64,000 nt of DNA, from assembly GCA_022539475.1 (NCBI GenBank), contig VCMS01000362.1:1-64000 (forward strand). Direction: 5' to 3'. The position numbers and the translations under genes are program-made. This document shows positions 34,815 to 44,838 of the stretch, one piece after another. This DNA is from Gracilaria domingensis. Lineage: Eukaryota > Rhodophyta > Florideophyceae > Gracilariales > Gracilariaceae. The first letter of the stretch is position 1. Every line of letters begins with the position of its first letter. Under the pieces are notes generated by a model that did not search any database, was not told the origin of the DNA, and saw only the letters and a list, made by a program, of their open reading frames with translations.

Positions 34815-35575
34815 CCAGTAAAGTAAAGTTATGTGTAATGGATATACTTCAGATGTCCTTGAATTAAATGAAATCGGGACTGAAGTGGATACCTTAGTGA
34901 TATGCATAGGATGCTTACTGGATATTGGGAAGATATGCTCTAAAGATGTACATTGGATGTCCTAATTATGCTCCTTGAATACCCACTAGATGTTGAATAA
35001 AATGCCCTTTGGATGTCCCGGACAGAGCGTGACGCGTTACATATTGGTAAACAATGGATCTACGCTGGATGCGTATTTGATTCTTAATTGTAACCAATTA
35101 GAAGCGTTCAAAATGACATGTTGTAGATGCCCAAAAGATGAGCTGCGAATGAGGGGAGATTTAATTCAAATGGAGCGTTTTCAATGGATGAACAGAAGAT
35201 CATTTGCACATCTCGTGGGCATCGATGATGCACACGAGATGTGCAAATGATCTTTTATTCGTCCATTGAAAATGCTCCAGAATAGAAATCTTTTTCTGAA
35301 CCCTGAAATATCCAATGTGACGCACATCACGTCATTGTAACGTTATTTGAGATACTTTCATGTAACGCTACAATTTCTTCCATTCTTTCGTTTGTAAATT
35401 TACGTAGTTCATATCAACAAACGGAGATTCCCGCAAGCTCCAGTAGCGTTCATTTCCGCCAATGAAATTGGTAAACTTGTCTCGCTGAGGTGACTTTTTT
35501 CATGCTCACATTGAGACCATTTCAAGAGATTGCCATGCCATTCTGCTTTTCGCTCCCCAGGTTTACCATAATCCA
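34815..35575. other. T2 left subterminal region
   Basis: No gene is present. Short direct motifs around ATGTCC and GGAT(A/G) recur every few tens of bases between 34840 and 35110, as in subterminal regions of CACTA-type elements. They differ from the T1 motifs. A large hairpin follows at 35171-35279. Confidence 0.45.
35171..35279. repeat. 109-nt near-perfect hairpin in T2 left arm
   Basis: Arms of 47 bp (35171-35217 and 35233-35279) differ at four positions only, all transitions. The 15-base loop holds a further small palindrome (GCATCGATGATGC). Such a foldback may be a transposase site, a MITE remnant or a small-RNA precursor. Confidence 0.75.
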
Positions 35576-38500
35576 CTAGATTGTTCCCTCCAACTTGAGA
35601 TTTCTGCCACTTCGCAGTTCGAATCGTCGCGGGTCCAGGAAGTGCCTACGGCCATCATGATCAAGGAATCCTATGAGTCGGTTGACACATCCAATGTCTT
35701 CTATAGATCTTCTTCTGTCTCTTTGTGATCCCCTGCGAACACTGCCGTGGAGACGTACTGATGGAATGCCAGTTCTACGGTTGATGATTAATCCGTATTG
35801 CCAATCGACTCGTACGGCAGACATAGTTGTAGAATGCGTAATCTGCTCGCTAGGACGTTTGTAATCCACCGAAATCTGCCAGATTTCATTCACACAACCA
35901 TAGTACACTGTGTACGGATTTTCTATATCGCTTGCGTCATTCTCCAGCAAAAATTGTGCTGCAACCCAGCATCTCTGTCTTGCTCTGTAGCCACCATCAT
36001 CTTCACGTTTTCTCACCTCGCTTAGAGTCTCAATCTTGAAGGAATCACTTTCTGTAACTACTTCGGCATTGTGAAACGTTTTGAGACTTTTGAGTTCAAC
36101 GTCAAATGCTGTAATGGGAAGAACTTCATGTGCAAAAGCGATTGCTTGCTTTTTCCGTCCTTGCCCACCCATTACTACTCCACCTCTGCCACGCAAGCTC
36201 ACGTCCGACCGCTCGCCGAACCATTCTTCTTTCTCATAACCGAATTCGGATTCTTCTTCATTGCGCCGTTCTTCCCCGGCCTGGTCTATTTTCAGATGTC
36301 CCTGGGGTTCGCTGTAGCGTGATATACCCATCTCGCTGTTTAGAAGTCTGAGTGAAAAGAACCTCATGCTTTTGTGGTAAAAGTTTGATTCCGGATGAAA
36401 CTTAGATTGTATCATTTCTGACACTTCTCCTGCCACTCTGTAATGAACTGTGTGACGTTGAAGAGGGGACCACATTCAAGAATCATCGATGGGAAATGTA
36501 GCATTACGTGGGTGGTGGGAGTGAAGCATGATGGATGTCCTTCTCGTCCATTGAATACTCTGTCAAACCACTCATACAACTGCTGCATCATATTACGGAG
36601 TGTTTCAACCTCCGGTCGTGCCACTGCCGTTGAAAAGAGTATTTGAGTTATATCGGATGTCAAAGCCCGAAGCTTTGTTATTCTTGGGTCAATTTGTGTT
36701 CTGCTGAATACCACTGGACCATAGAAAAGCGCTAGATCCTTGAATTTTTCGGCTTTGTAGGCTTCTATATGATGAAAGGATTGCGGTGGCCTGCCCCAGT
36801 CCGGGGGAATACCAATCGACCCATTTGCCAAAGATCTGTCGATTTGATTGAAGACAGTTCTAGCGACAGATATTTCTGGACATTGATTGATGAACGTTTG
36901 GTGTGCGCCAATGGACAACGCGTTGAGTTGTTTCACCCAGCCAAGAAGCCACTGATGCATTGCATCGTACGGCGAACCTTGCACAACATCGAGTGATAGT
37001 TTGGAAATGTACGGCTTTCTCTTGATCCCATTCTTCTTCTTCAAGTTCTCTAACAGAGATTGGTTTCCAGCGTGACAGGCATCGCGTAGCTGCCTCCATA
37101 CTCGAACCATTCCCTGCTGAGATCTACTTCCACGACACTCTCGTTTGATAAGTTGGCTCATACCTTTGACAATGATTCCCCTCTGCGCAAGCTTTCGTTC
37201 GCTTTCCCCAAACGCTGGTGTCATGTACAATTTTCCTACTGAACCTTCTCTGCTCGATTGCTTATGCCACTTTCGACAGCCCTTAAGGGCGTTATGGCCT
37301 TTGAAGCCAAGCAGTTTGCTTGCAGCTGGCCAATTAGCAGTGACAAACACCACGAATGCGTATAGTGTCCTTATAACAACGTCGGCACAGCGAACTATAA
37401 CACCGCTCTCGAGCAGAAGCAGGTCGTCTATTATGGGTTTCAGAAAGGTGTCAAAGGCTTCACTGTCGTGTAAGCCAGGAACAAAGGGTGTCAGTAAAAC
37501 GTTCCATGCCTTGAAACGTTGTTGTGGATGTATATTAAGAATGACAAAGATCAATGGCCACACGGAATTGTTGTTCAGACCACTTCTAAAAAGCTCAAGT
37601 CCATCAGAAGAGAAGTTAGGAAATACAACAAGGTCAGATTAAGGTCTCAGGGTTTCTATCTTGGGTCCGAAAGTACTACGTAAGTATGTGTCATCGTAAA
37701 AATCGCGGAGAGTACTTGGTTCGGGTCCCTTCATACTGTTGTGGACGGTCTGGAAGCCCTCAAGAAGACATTCGAAACTCTCCGGCTCCCTACATAGCGA
37801 CATGAGCAGTTCGGAGACATAACTGTACCAGAAACGGTTTCCCTGCATGACGGTTTCTGAACAACCTGGACTAGGGCACACCACTGACGCATTCGTCACT
37901 CCATTTCTTTGAACAGTTGCGTGGCCATGACGACACATCAATCCATATCTCATGGTGATTCCAGACCTATTCCACGCGTACCGCATTATGGACTCATAGC
38001 TGTAGATTGAAGAAACTACTTTCGTTCGAAGAAGCGCAGTCACATTTCTTTGCGATAGTCCTCCTAACTCGGAGATTTGGAGCACTTCCAGAATTCTCTT
38101 CGCCTCAAGCTGCTTTGAATTCTGCTCTTCATGAACCTGTATTTTGCAGTCGAATATGCTACTCTGTGAGGTCGTACCTGTATATAGGTCTGGCATTCCT
38201 ATCATGTCTGCGAGTATTGTACCCTCTTCATTCGGCAAGTTCTCTTCTCGGTCTGGTGAATATGGAGATTGTGTGACCTCCGTGCCCTGAAGAACAGGTA
38301 CATCCACCGAATCCTTATCTTGTTCAGGCTGTATTTCGTTTTGATGCATATTGTTCTCCCCCTGCTGTACAGAATGTTCTCCATCACTCGCACTAGTGGC
38401 TTGGGGTTGAAACTCTCCCTCCTCAACTTCTTTCTGTATTTACCCGGCATTTTGCTGAAGAAGATTTGTCCCTGCCCGAGGACCACGCCGTCTTCTCTTC

Positions 38501-38715
38501 GTGTGAGAGTGTTGCAGTACGTCGATGTCATTGCTACTCTGGAAGAGCATTGAATTGCACAGAGATGCGTTGCAGTCGAAAGACGGAGTTGAGGGTGGTG
38601 ATTGGTGAGGCGCGATTTGTTCTTCATTCGCCTCGTGGCGCTGAGCGGTACGCACTAGTGCCCTTGTCAGAATTCGATTCCTTCGACGCATGTTGAATAA
38701 ATTACCGTCAAGCAC
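35576..38715 (-). pseudogene. T2 transposase, tnp2/CACTA-like, disabled
   Basis: Collinear with the T1 transposase. The N-terminal part (38715-37639) has MCRHGHATVQ and CPSPGCS; the core (37641-36412) has SSDGLELF, TANWPAASKLLGFKGH, PYDAMHQWLLGW; the C-terminal part (36475-35576) has YYGCVNEI and RRHFLDPRRF. In-frame TAA codons at 38440 and 37639 and one shift of frame near 36440 break it. The second catalytic Asp of the family (ADWPAAS in T1) is Asn here, and CRFC has become CRKW, so it is dead even apart from the breaks. An internal ATG at 38691 is a likely start; 38715 is not an ATG. Homology to T1 runs nearly end to end. Confidence 0.78.
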
Positions 38716-39089
38716 GCAGAGGTTGGCGCGAATTGTTGCTGACGGACTTAGAGCGTAATTTTACGACCTGAACGCCAGTCGATAGGGAGAGTTTAGTGAG
38801 ACGGAGAAAAATGGTTGGCATGGAAGAGAGAGAATCATGCGCGGATGACTTATCTTTATTCCTTCGCTCGCTTCGCAAAGTCTGCCGACTTTTTCACGCC
38901 AAACGAAACTGTAACCATTGATGTCCGTTGCCTTATTTAACGACCGTCTGAACCCCTAAGTTCTTTCCAATCCTCTCTTCCCAGTCTGTGGGTTCACACA
39001 ATTCAGTACTAGCCATTCACAATTCTTCGTTTCTTTTCTATCATCAGTCAGAGGGTTACGATTCAGTACTCACAACCAGCGCCAAAGTG
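38716..39089. promoter_or_regulatory. Divergent promoter region of T2 core genes
   Basis: The spacer between the transposase start (38691-38715, minus) and the accessory ATG (39090, plus). No specific box is convincing. The head-to-head layout is the same as in T1. Confidence 0.4.
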
Positions 39090-39938
39090 ATGTCGAATTC
39101 TCCAGTTGTGCATGAACCACAGTCTGTGGATGGGCTTCCTGCCGAACGCGTACTAAGCATCCCTACCAGGGCCGAATCAAGACGTAAGGATAAGCACGGA
39201 GTGGAAGGAAGAGGTTCGCAGTATCGAATGCGTCACATTTTTAACTCTAAGATGGCTGTCTTGGAAGGTCGGCCGTTTGAAAAAGACAACCCTATTACTG
39301 CTGAATTCGTCTTCTCTGTTCTACGCAGTATCAGAGATCATGTGTACGACGTACGAAAGATCCAAGATGACGGAAGTGTGACCTATCATTCCCCCCAGAA
39401 GAAACATCCAATTGTGGTGATGGAGCTTCGTTCCAAGATAGAAAAACACTATACGATCTTGAAGCTTGCGGAAGGACAGTGGGCTGTAAACCTTTTAATC
39501 CAAGAAGCGTTTAGGCGCGACCGAAATTATAAGAGTTCTGTTTCTAGTTCTAATCATGAAGCTAATGTTGAACAGCGCAATTTGGACATTTCAAGGGCAT
39601 CACAGCTCGAAGAGGGCACAGCAGCCGGAAACGAGTGTAAACAAGGTACTGGAAGGAACTCTGATCCATCTCGAGGCAGGTCTGACAATGTAGGAGAGAA
39701 TGATGATGTTGCAAATCCATCTGAACATGGGAATGTCAATGAAAATGATTCTGGTACTGCTGGTAACATTGGTCATGACGCAGTTGAAGAGAGTGCCCCA
39801 ATAGTGTCTGCTGCTCAAAATGGTACTCAGAGAAGTTCTGTTTCCACAGCCGAGATTGTGAGAAACCGCTTTGGAAGAAAGAGGAGTCGGGGATCTCGTC
39901 GCAGTAGAAACGTACCTTCGAAGCGATTCAGAGTCTAG
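39090..39938 (+). CDS. T2 accessory protein, divergent to the transposase
   Basis: A 282-aa intact frame from ATG 39090 (MSNSPVVHEPQS). The open frame upstream to 38988 lacks an ATG. A central helix-rich domain (residues about 50-150; ITAEFVFSVLRSIRDHVYD, MELRSKIEKHYTILKL, WAVNLLIQEAFRRDRN) is shared with the T1 accessory protein. An acidic, Asn/Ser-rich linker and a basic tail (FGRKRSRGSRRSRN) follow. It is open although its transposase partner is dead. Family unknown; a DNA-binding helper role is inference from its basic tail and position. Confidence 0.62.
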   Translation: MSNSPVVHEPQSVDGLPAERVLSIPTRAESRRKDKHGVEGRGSQYRMRHIFNSKMAVLEGRPFEKDNPITAEFVFSVLRSIRDHVYDVRKIQDDGSVTYHSPQKKHPIVVMELRSKIEKHYTILKLAEGQWAVNLLIQEAFRRDRNYKSSVSSSNHEANVEQRNLDISRASQLEEGTAAGNECKQGTGRNSDPSRGRSDNVGENDDVANPSEHGNVNENDSGTAGNIGHDAVEESAPIVSAAQNGTQRSSVSTAEIVRNRFGRKRSRGSRRSRNVPSKRFRV

Positions 39939-41732
39939 AACAAACCTACTTACTCTTTTTGAGTTGTAGCCACTACAAGGTTACGTTTGACTCCACACTC
40001 TGTGGTTCGCTCTCGGTTTCTGTTGTATTTTTGTGTCTCTCTAGTATCTTTTTTAATGCTTATGGTACTCTATGTCCTAATGTCTGTGTTAAATAAAGGG
40101 GTGCAAGGCTACATGCGGTAGCTTTGTATCTTGCTGGGTTTTGTTGTAATTCGAACCTAAAGCAATGATCTATAACGTGTATACTACACGTAATGCAGCC
40201 CGTCCACCGACCGGCTGTCCGCGATACAGTACGTGAAATGAGATGATTGTGTTTCTCACGGCCTTTGCAGAACTGGAGGTCAGAGGTAAGGGCACAGAAA
40301 TAGGACGGTCACGTCCAGGTCGTCCAGATTGGCGAACTCTGTACCTATCTCTGTCTGATCGGGCGTATAATAGAGATTTGATTTGCATCAGAATTGTGCT
40401 TAAGCTGTGAGGATTCCATGGAGGCAGAACCTTTTAAACTTTCGTCTTTCTGCCTCCCCCGTGAATGGGGAACAAACTTGTGTGACGAAGCGATCCGGAG
40501 AAGTTTTAGTCAGTTCTTGCAAGGATGTTTTTGTATTTGTTGCCTACCCTACATTAGAGCTTGTATATCTCGGAATCGATCTGGGCTGTATTGCTATTTT
40601 CTCGATTAGAGTGACCTCTGTTTGCGATTTGCCGTATGACCAGAACTTTTTGGCGTCTCGTTATTGGGTGGCAAACTGATTGCCAGTGGTGTTGAGTCTG
40701 TCAAAGGATTTGACGTAGACCTCAAGTTTGAACTTAAGAGCCCAGTTTGTGTACGTTTCGCACTGAGTCGGCCTTGGAGATGAGCTTGAAAGAAGAGCGC
40801 TTCATCTGGAGGGGATGGAATATGAGGTTGAAAAAAACGCTGTGTACACGAAGTGGGGGACGCCGCAATGGCAGCGCATGCAACGAAAGACAGTGGTGCA
40901 GAAAAAGGCGGATAAGCGACGATGGACGAGTCTCTAAAACGCGGCATGGCGGGAGTAGGGTGAAAAGCAGTGGAGTGGGCGGTGCGTGTGCGGAGAGAAA
41001 AGATGAAAGCTGTCGGACGTGGGTCATGATGATGCACGCATGGTTGGAACCCGTTCAGAACGGCCCATGGGACATCTATGCCGCGCACAGCGCAAGATCG
41101 CGTCTCGAAGCCTGGCCCAGAAGCTCCCGTATTTTCGCATTTTGAGCTCTGGATCAGGCACGAAGGCGTTCTGCAAATGGGTAGTGAGGGCGCCTACGTT
41201 TACAGTTGACTTGTACCGTTGGCAGTGCCAACTTGGCACTGCGACATTCGCTAATGGCTTTTGCAGCCGAGGCGGCCGTGTATCTGCATGTTCACCGGAG
41301 CTTCCGTGTGCTGCGCGAGGAGCGAGGAGAGAGACGGACGGGGCCAGGTGAGATTCGCCACTGCTGAAAACGGCGGCTGAAAGTTCCAGGCTGGAACTAG
41401 TCGCCGGATCTGGACTGGACGGCGTCGCTTCATCCAGTGCACATTTCGCGCCCCGGCGACGCGCGCAGTACATTCCGGGCAACGATGGCGCGGGAAAAGT
41501 GGTAATTTCAAACTCTGCGTCAGCGTTGAGCATTTGAGGATGTCATGGCTCGCTCTGCATCTTCCTGCTTCGTGCACAACTCCGTGCTATTTCGGCGGAG
41601 CCGCAAATCTTCACTTCACCAGCAATGGAAGACGTCAGTGCGTCGTAAGCTTTGTGCTCGTGGCAGCATCCACTCCAACTACCCACCGCTTTGCAAGACA
41701 CATACACTTCGGAAAGCGGTGGAAAACCGGTC
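39939..41732. other. Stretch without a firm gene
   Basis: About 1.8 kb between the T2 accessory gene and the TatB-like gene. On the plus strand, 40400-40940 shows protein-like runs in two frames (DVFVFVAYPTLELVYLG, then GVESVKGFDVDLKFELK) broken by stops, perhaps a worn gene. Overlapping minus-strand frames look like shadows. A TATA-like TATAATAG is near 40369. Confidence 0.4.
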
Positions 41733-42329
41733 ATGGAGGGCGCCACTTCCTTGCTTCCTTTTGTGGGCACTGGTGCCCTTATCCTCCGACCGCGCGACAT
41801 CCCAGTCATCTCTCGTGCCATCGGGCGTGCTGTGGGTTCTACCGTTCGGTCACTCAGACTCGCGAAGAACGCCGAGGAGGAAGTGGTTGCGGAAAACGCC
41901 AAAAGCGCAAACGAACCCAACTCAGAGCTGAGTGTCGTGAGACGTGGCCTTCGAGATTCCTTATCTAAGTTTCATTTAGTCACGGCTGCCGTGCAGAAGG
42001 ATATGGCCGACGTCCCTCTCAGTCCTAGAATGTGGATTCAAAGGGGCGTAAGGTCGCTTGATCAAGCACATCAGCGCGAACGCAAACACAAGCGTGAGCA
42101 GAGCGATTCGAACGCAGCTCGCTCCCGCGCAGAGCCTGCCAAACACTGGCGTGACTTCCAGGTTCCTGTTTCCCGCAAGTCTGTCCATGGTGTCGCAAGA
42201 ACCAACAGCTCCAGTGGCGTAGATTTCATTGCAAGAGCGAAAGAGGAAGCATCCCTCGCAGCACAACAAAAAAGAGTATTTGCTGGTCCTTTTCCGAGAA
42301 CGAGCCAATCTGCCGAAGAGAAGACGTGA
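41733..42329 (+). CDS. TatA/TatB-like twin-arginine translocase subunit
   Basis: 198 aa from the first in-frame ATG (MEGATSLLPFVG); a TAA at 41646 closes the frame above. TatA/TatB proteins help TatC move folded proteins across membranes. The N-terminus has the family plan: a short hydrophobic segment (SLLPFVGTGALIL), a hinge (RPRDIPVISRAIG, against GP+DLP in relatives), then an amphipathic helix (RAVGSTVRSLRLAKN). It is closest in look to the nuclear-encoded mitochondrial TatB-like proteins of plants; red-algal mitochondria encode TatC (ymf16), so a nuclear partner is expected. A plastid Hcf106/Tha4 role is the alternative. No cleavable presequence is seen. The tail of about 130 residues is charged and unrecognised. 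The hinge Gly is Arg, which is odd. Confidence 0.62.
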   Translation: MEGATSLLPFVGTGALILRPRDIPVISRAIGRAVGSTVRSLRLAKNAEEEVVAENAKSANEPNSELSVVRRGLRDSLSKFHLVTAAVQKDMADVPLSPRMWIQRGVRSLDQAHQRERKHKREQSDSNAARSRAEPAKHWRDFQVPVSRKSVHGVARTNSSSGVDFIARAKEEASLAAQQKRVFAGPFPRTSQSAEEKT

Positions 42330-44615
42330 GCAAGTTCGTTCTGTACGATTAGTTAGTATCTTGTTAAATGTGAATGAAAATCTTTACAAGATGAATCGCG
42401 CCATTAGTTAAGAACAAAGTTAAGAAGTCGTTCGTCTTGGCCTAGAGACCAGAGTGATTTCAGCCGATTCACCCGTATCTGCATGCTGCGCAACCTCTGT
42501 CCCGCCGTAGCTCATCGTAGATTCGGCCGCAGCCATTGAAAACGTGCAGTATCCTGATATCGAGCTCCTGTGTTTGCCGTAGCAAACTGATTTTGTTTAC
42601 CACGGGTTTGATGTGATGCGTCTGTTCCAATTGGCATGGGAGATATAAGGCTCTGGGATCTTCCGTGCGTCGGGACAGGCAGATGAGTATCAGATGTTGA
42701 TGCTTGATGATGAAACATACCGTCAGCACGTTCTATGCTTCTGGCCCAGCTATTCGCACCACCTTCGCCAGCCGTACTACGGGCTCTGGTCGTTCGAGAT
42801 TGTAACGTCAAAGATGAACGCAGGTTTGCATGGGATGTACCTGTGCGAACTCTACCGCCGTGGTGAACAAGGTGCTCTGGTAGCGATGGTCTTGCGTTTC
42901 CACCGGTCTTTGATGCGGTTTCCAACAAACCATCCAAAGACCGAGGCATTAGAAACGAGCTAGAGGCTCCTGGGCGTGTTACAGTGGGACTTGGCAGAGA
43001 TCTATTTGGCATCGGTAAACGCATCTGATGGCGTTGCGTGAGATTCGATTGGTTTGAATTTGTTACCATACGAGCATTTGCTGGTCGTACCCGTAGACTC
43101 CCTTCAGGAGTAATGAGAGCAACGCTGGTTGGAGGTGTTCCACCAACGACGGGCAGCGTACCTGCAGTGGCAACAACGCTCACTGATGAGCCCTGTCCTC
43201 CTCCCATATGAACACTTCCAACTGTCCTGCGACCACTTGTAGCTCCCTGCCTTACTCCTTGACCTCGAGGAGTAGCTTTTGGCCCCCTTTCAGCGGTTCG
43301 TATTGATGCTCCTTGAAGAGGGATACCTGGCAGTGCTGGTGGAAGGCCTGCTCCTGACATTGGATGACTTTGGTGGAAAGGATTTTGTACTTGTGAGGCG
43401 CCAAAGCGCAACATGGTGTTCCAAGCTCGTTCACTAGGTTGACCTAACATAGTTGGACTTGCGTTCTCCGGATGATGAAGAACTGAGGTTGTGACGCCAC
43501 TCACAGATTCTTGCTGAGAAACAGGAACTGGCCCATCGCGAGTCGTGGGTACTGCAGGCGTATGTGCCGAGGGAATCCCGTTGACGGCACTCAATTCTAT
43601 ATGCAAAGGGCGTGGATAAAGAAACCGGTATGTAGACTGCCCTCCGACGGTTGTCCCCATTTGAGCTCCGTGGCCTGCTTGAAACCGTATCCAAGAAAAT
43701 GAGAACTGTGCGCGGACCCTATCTGCCAAGTCTATGATTCGCGTGAAGGCGGTATCGGCGAGTCTACCGGCTTCGGACTTAGACCCATGATATCGAACCG
43801 CATTATTCTTCAGCAACATCAAGTCAAAACAAAATGCTGAATAATGCCGATAATACCCGTTGCACAGACGAACAAAGACAGTGTTGAGATCCATTGGGCA
43901 TGGAATCGTCACAAAATAATCAGGGGCAAACGCAAGAGATATGGTTGTTTCTAACCACAACCGCTGAGCTCTCAAGTCGGATTCACTCTGCTTCATCCCT
44001 TCCAGTTCTCTTGCAATGGCAGGGAACCAACAAAGCTCCACTGTGGACGCTTTGAATGCGCTTCCATAGTGGTGGTGCACACTCTTTGACCCTTTTAGCA
44101 AATCAAGTGGTTCCAACTCTCATGGAGACACAAGATCCACATTTTCTTTCTCCCGACCACTTTCATTATCGTATTCAACTTCGATCGAATTACACATAGT
44201 GGTACGAAGAGTTGACTTCACAGATCTCACCTTGCCCGTATAATACTGCCATGCTCTCTACTCGTGTAAGAAAAGAATCCGAAAAGGGTCCGAAGGTTTC
44301 CATGTACGGCTCAGAGCAGCATTCACTCGGCTAGTCATAACAAGTTATTTAGGAACATCAACAGGAAATAACGAAAGAACAAAAGCAGCTGATTGCCCAG
44401 AGCGCCGCCGTGGAGGAGATAACAGTTGCAGAGTGAGGATCACTTTTGTCTCCGGCTTCACAACACTCCCATCTGGTTGTCTTTTCCCACCTCTTCTAGA
44501 ACCTACACTTCTTCCTTTCGGCGCAAGAAGTGTCGGAAAGTCAAGCTGCAGGTCCACAACATGAAAATGAAGAGACACTTCGTCCTTCGCCAACAAATTT
44601 CCGTCGAGAACTTCT

Positions 44616-44620
44616 AGTCC
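44616..44620. repeat. Target-site duplication AGTCC (left)
   Basis: AGTCC directly precedes the LTR at 44621 and recurs at 49611-49615 after the second LTR. Confidence 0.85.
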
Positions 44621-44837
44621 TGTAAGAGAGTGGACAAGCAGGAGCCTCTCGTTTGGATGAAACTCAGTTTACAATGTATGAGTGTTAGCTCTCCTCTCAG
44701 TACTTGGATAAGAGAGTAACACCTTAAGTACTCTAAAGAATGACGAGTTCATGTTTGAATTCAAACATGAACTCTCATGAATTTGAATTAAACGGATGTG
44801 ATTTGAAATGAGTGGGTTTGACTATAATTCTCTTACA
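44621..44837 (-). repeat. 3' LTR of gypsy-C
   Basis: 217 bp, TGTAAGAG...CTCTTACA. A perfect 30-bp palindrome centred on GAATTC lies at 44745-44774. The purine tract AAAAAGGGGGTGAA (minus strand) adjoins its inner edge. Confidence 0.93.
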
Positions 44838-44838
44838 T

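Larger units (their letters stand above)
26074..34815 (-). mobile_element. Ty3/gypsy chromovirus-like element gypsy-1, truncated
   Basis: Minus-strand order is gag (33961-34815, cut short), protease (about 32.6-33.7 kb), RT (about 32.0-32.56 kb), RNase H (about 31.26-31.97 kb), integrase with a chromodomain-like end (28458-31236), a long 3' non-coding stretch, a polypurine tract and the 3' LTR (26074-26897). The integrase shows the HHCC zinc motif and GCSDC. The element is degraded, with many breaks, and stops abruptly where T2 begins. It is clearly older than gypsy-2 and gypsy-3, to which it is closely related. Confidence 0.88.
34815..40145. mobile_element. DNA transposon T2 (same family type as T1), right end unknown
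   Basis: T2 starts where gypsy-1 gag breaks off (34812-34818). Its left arm has repeated GGATGTCC-type motifs (34852, 34938, 35006) and a 109-nt hairpin, then a tnp2-like transposase (35576-38715, minus) and a divergent accessory gene (39090-39938, plus). No right terminus or gypsy-1 continuation is visible before the N gap, so the given end is only a minimum. The end may lie in the gap, which would make the TatB-like and BRWD genes cargo. Confidence 0.55.

Noticed and set aside
34815-34840. T2 terminal inverted repeat starting CCCAGTAAAG
   Set aside because: Only one end is in hand, so the terminus and any target duplication cannot be defined.
40130-40145. Right end of T2 at a CCCAGCAAG-like inverse
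   Set aside because: It resembles the left end CCCAGTAAAG weakly, but the flank is not gypsy-1 gag and no duplication is present.
40606-41533. Minus-strand Pro/Ser-rich frames
   Set aside because: Low-complexity shadows with no motif and no consistent frame.
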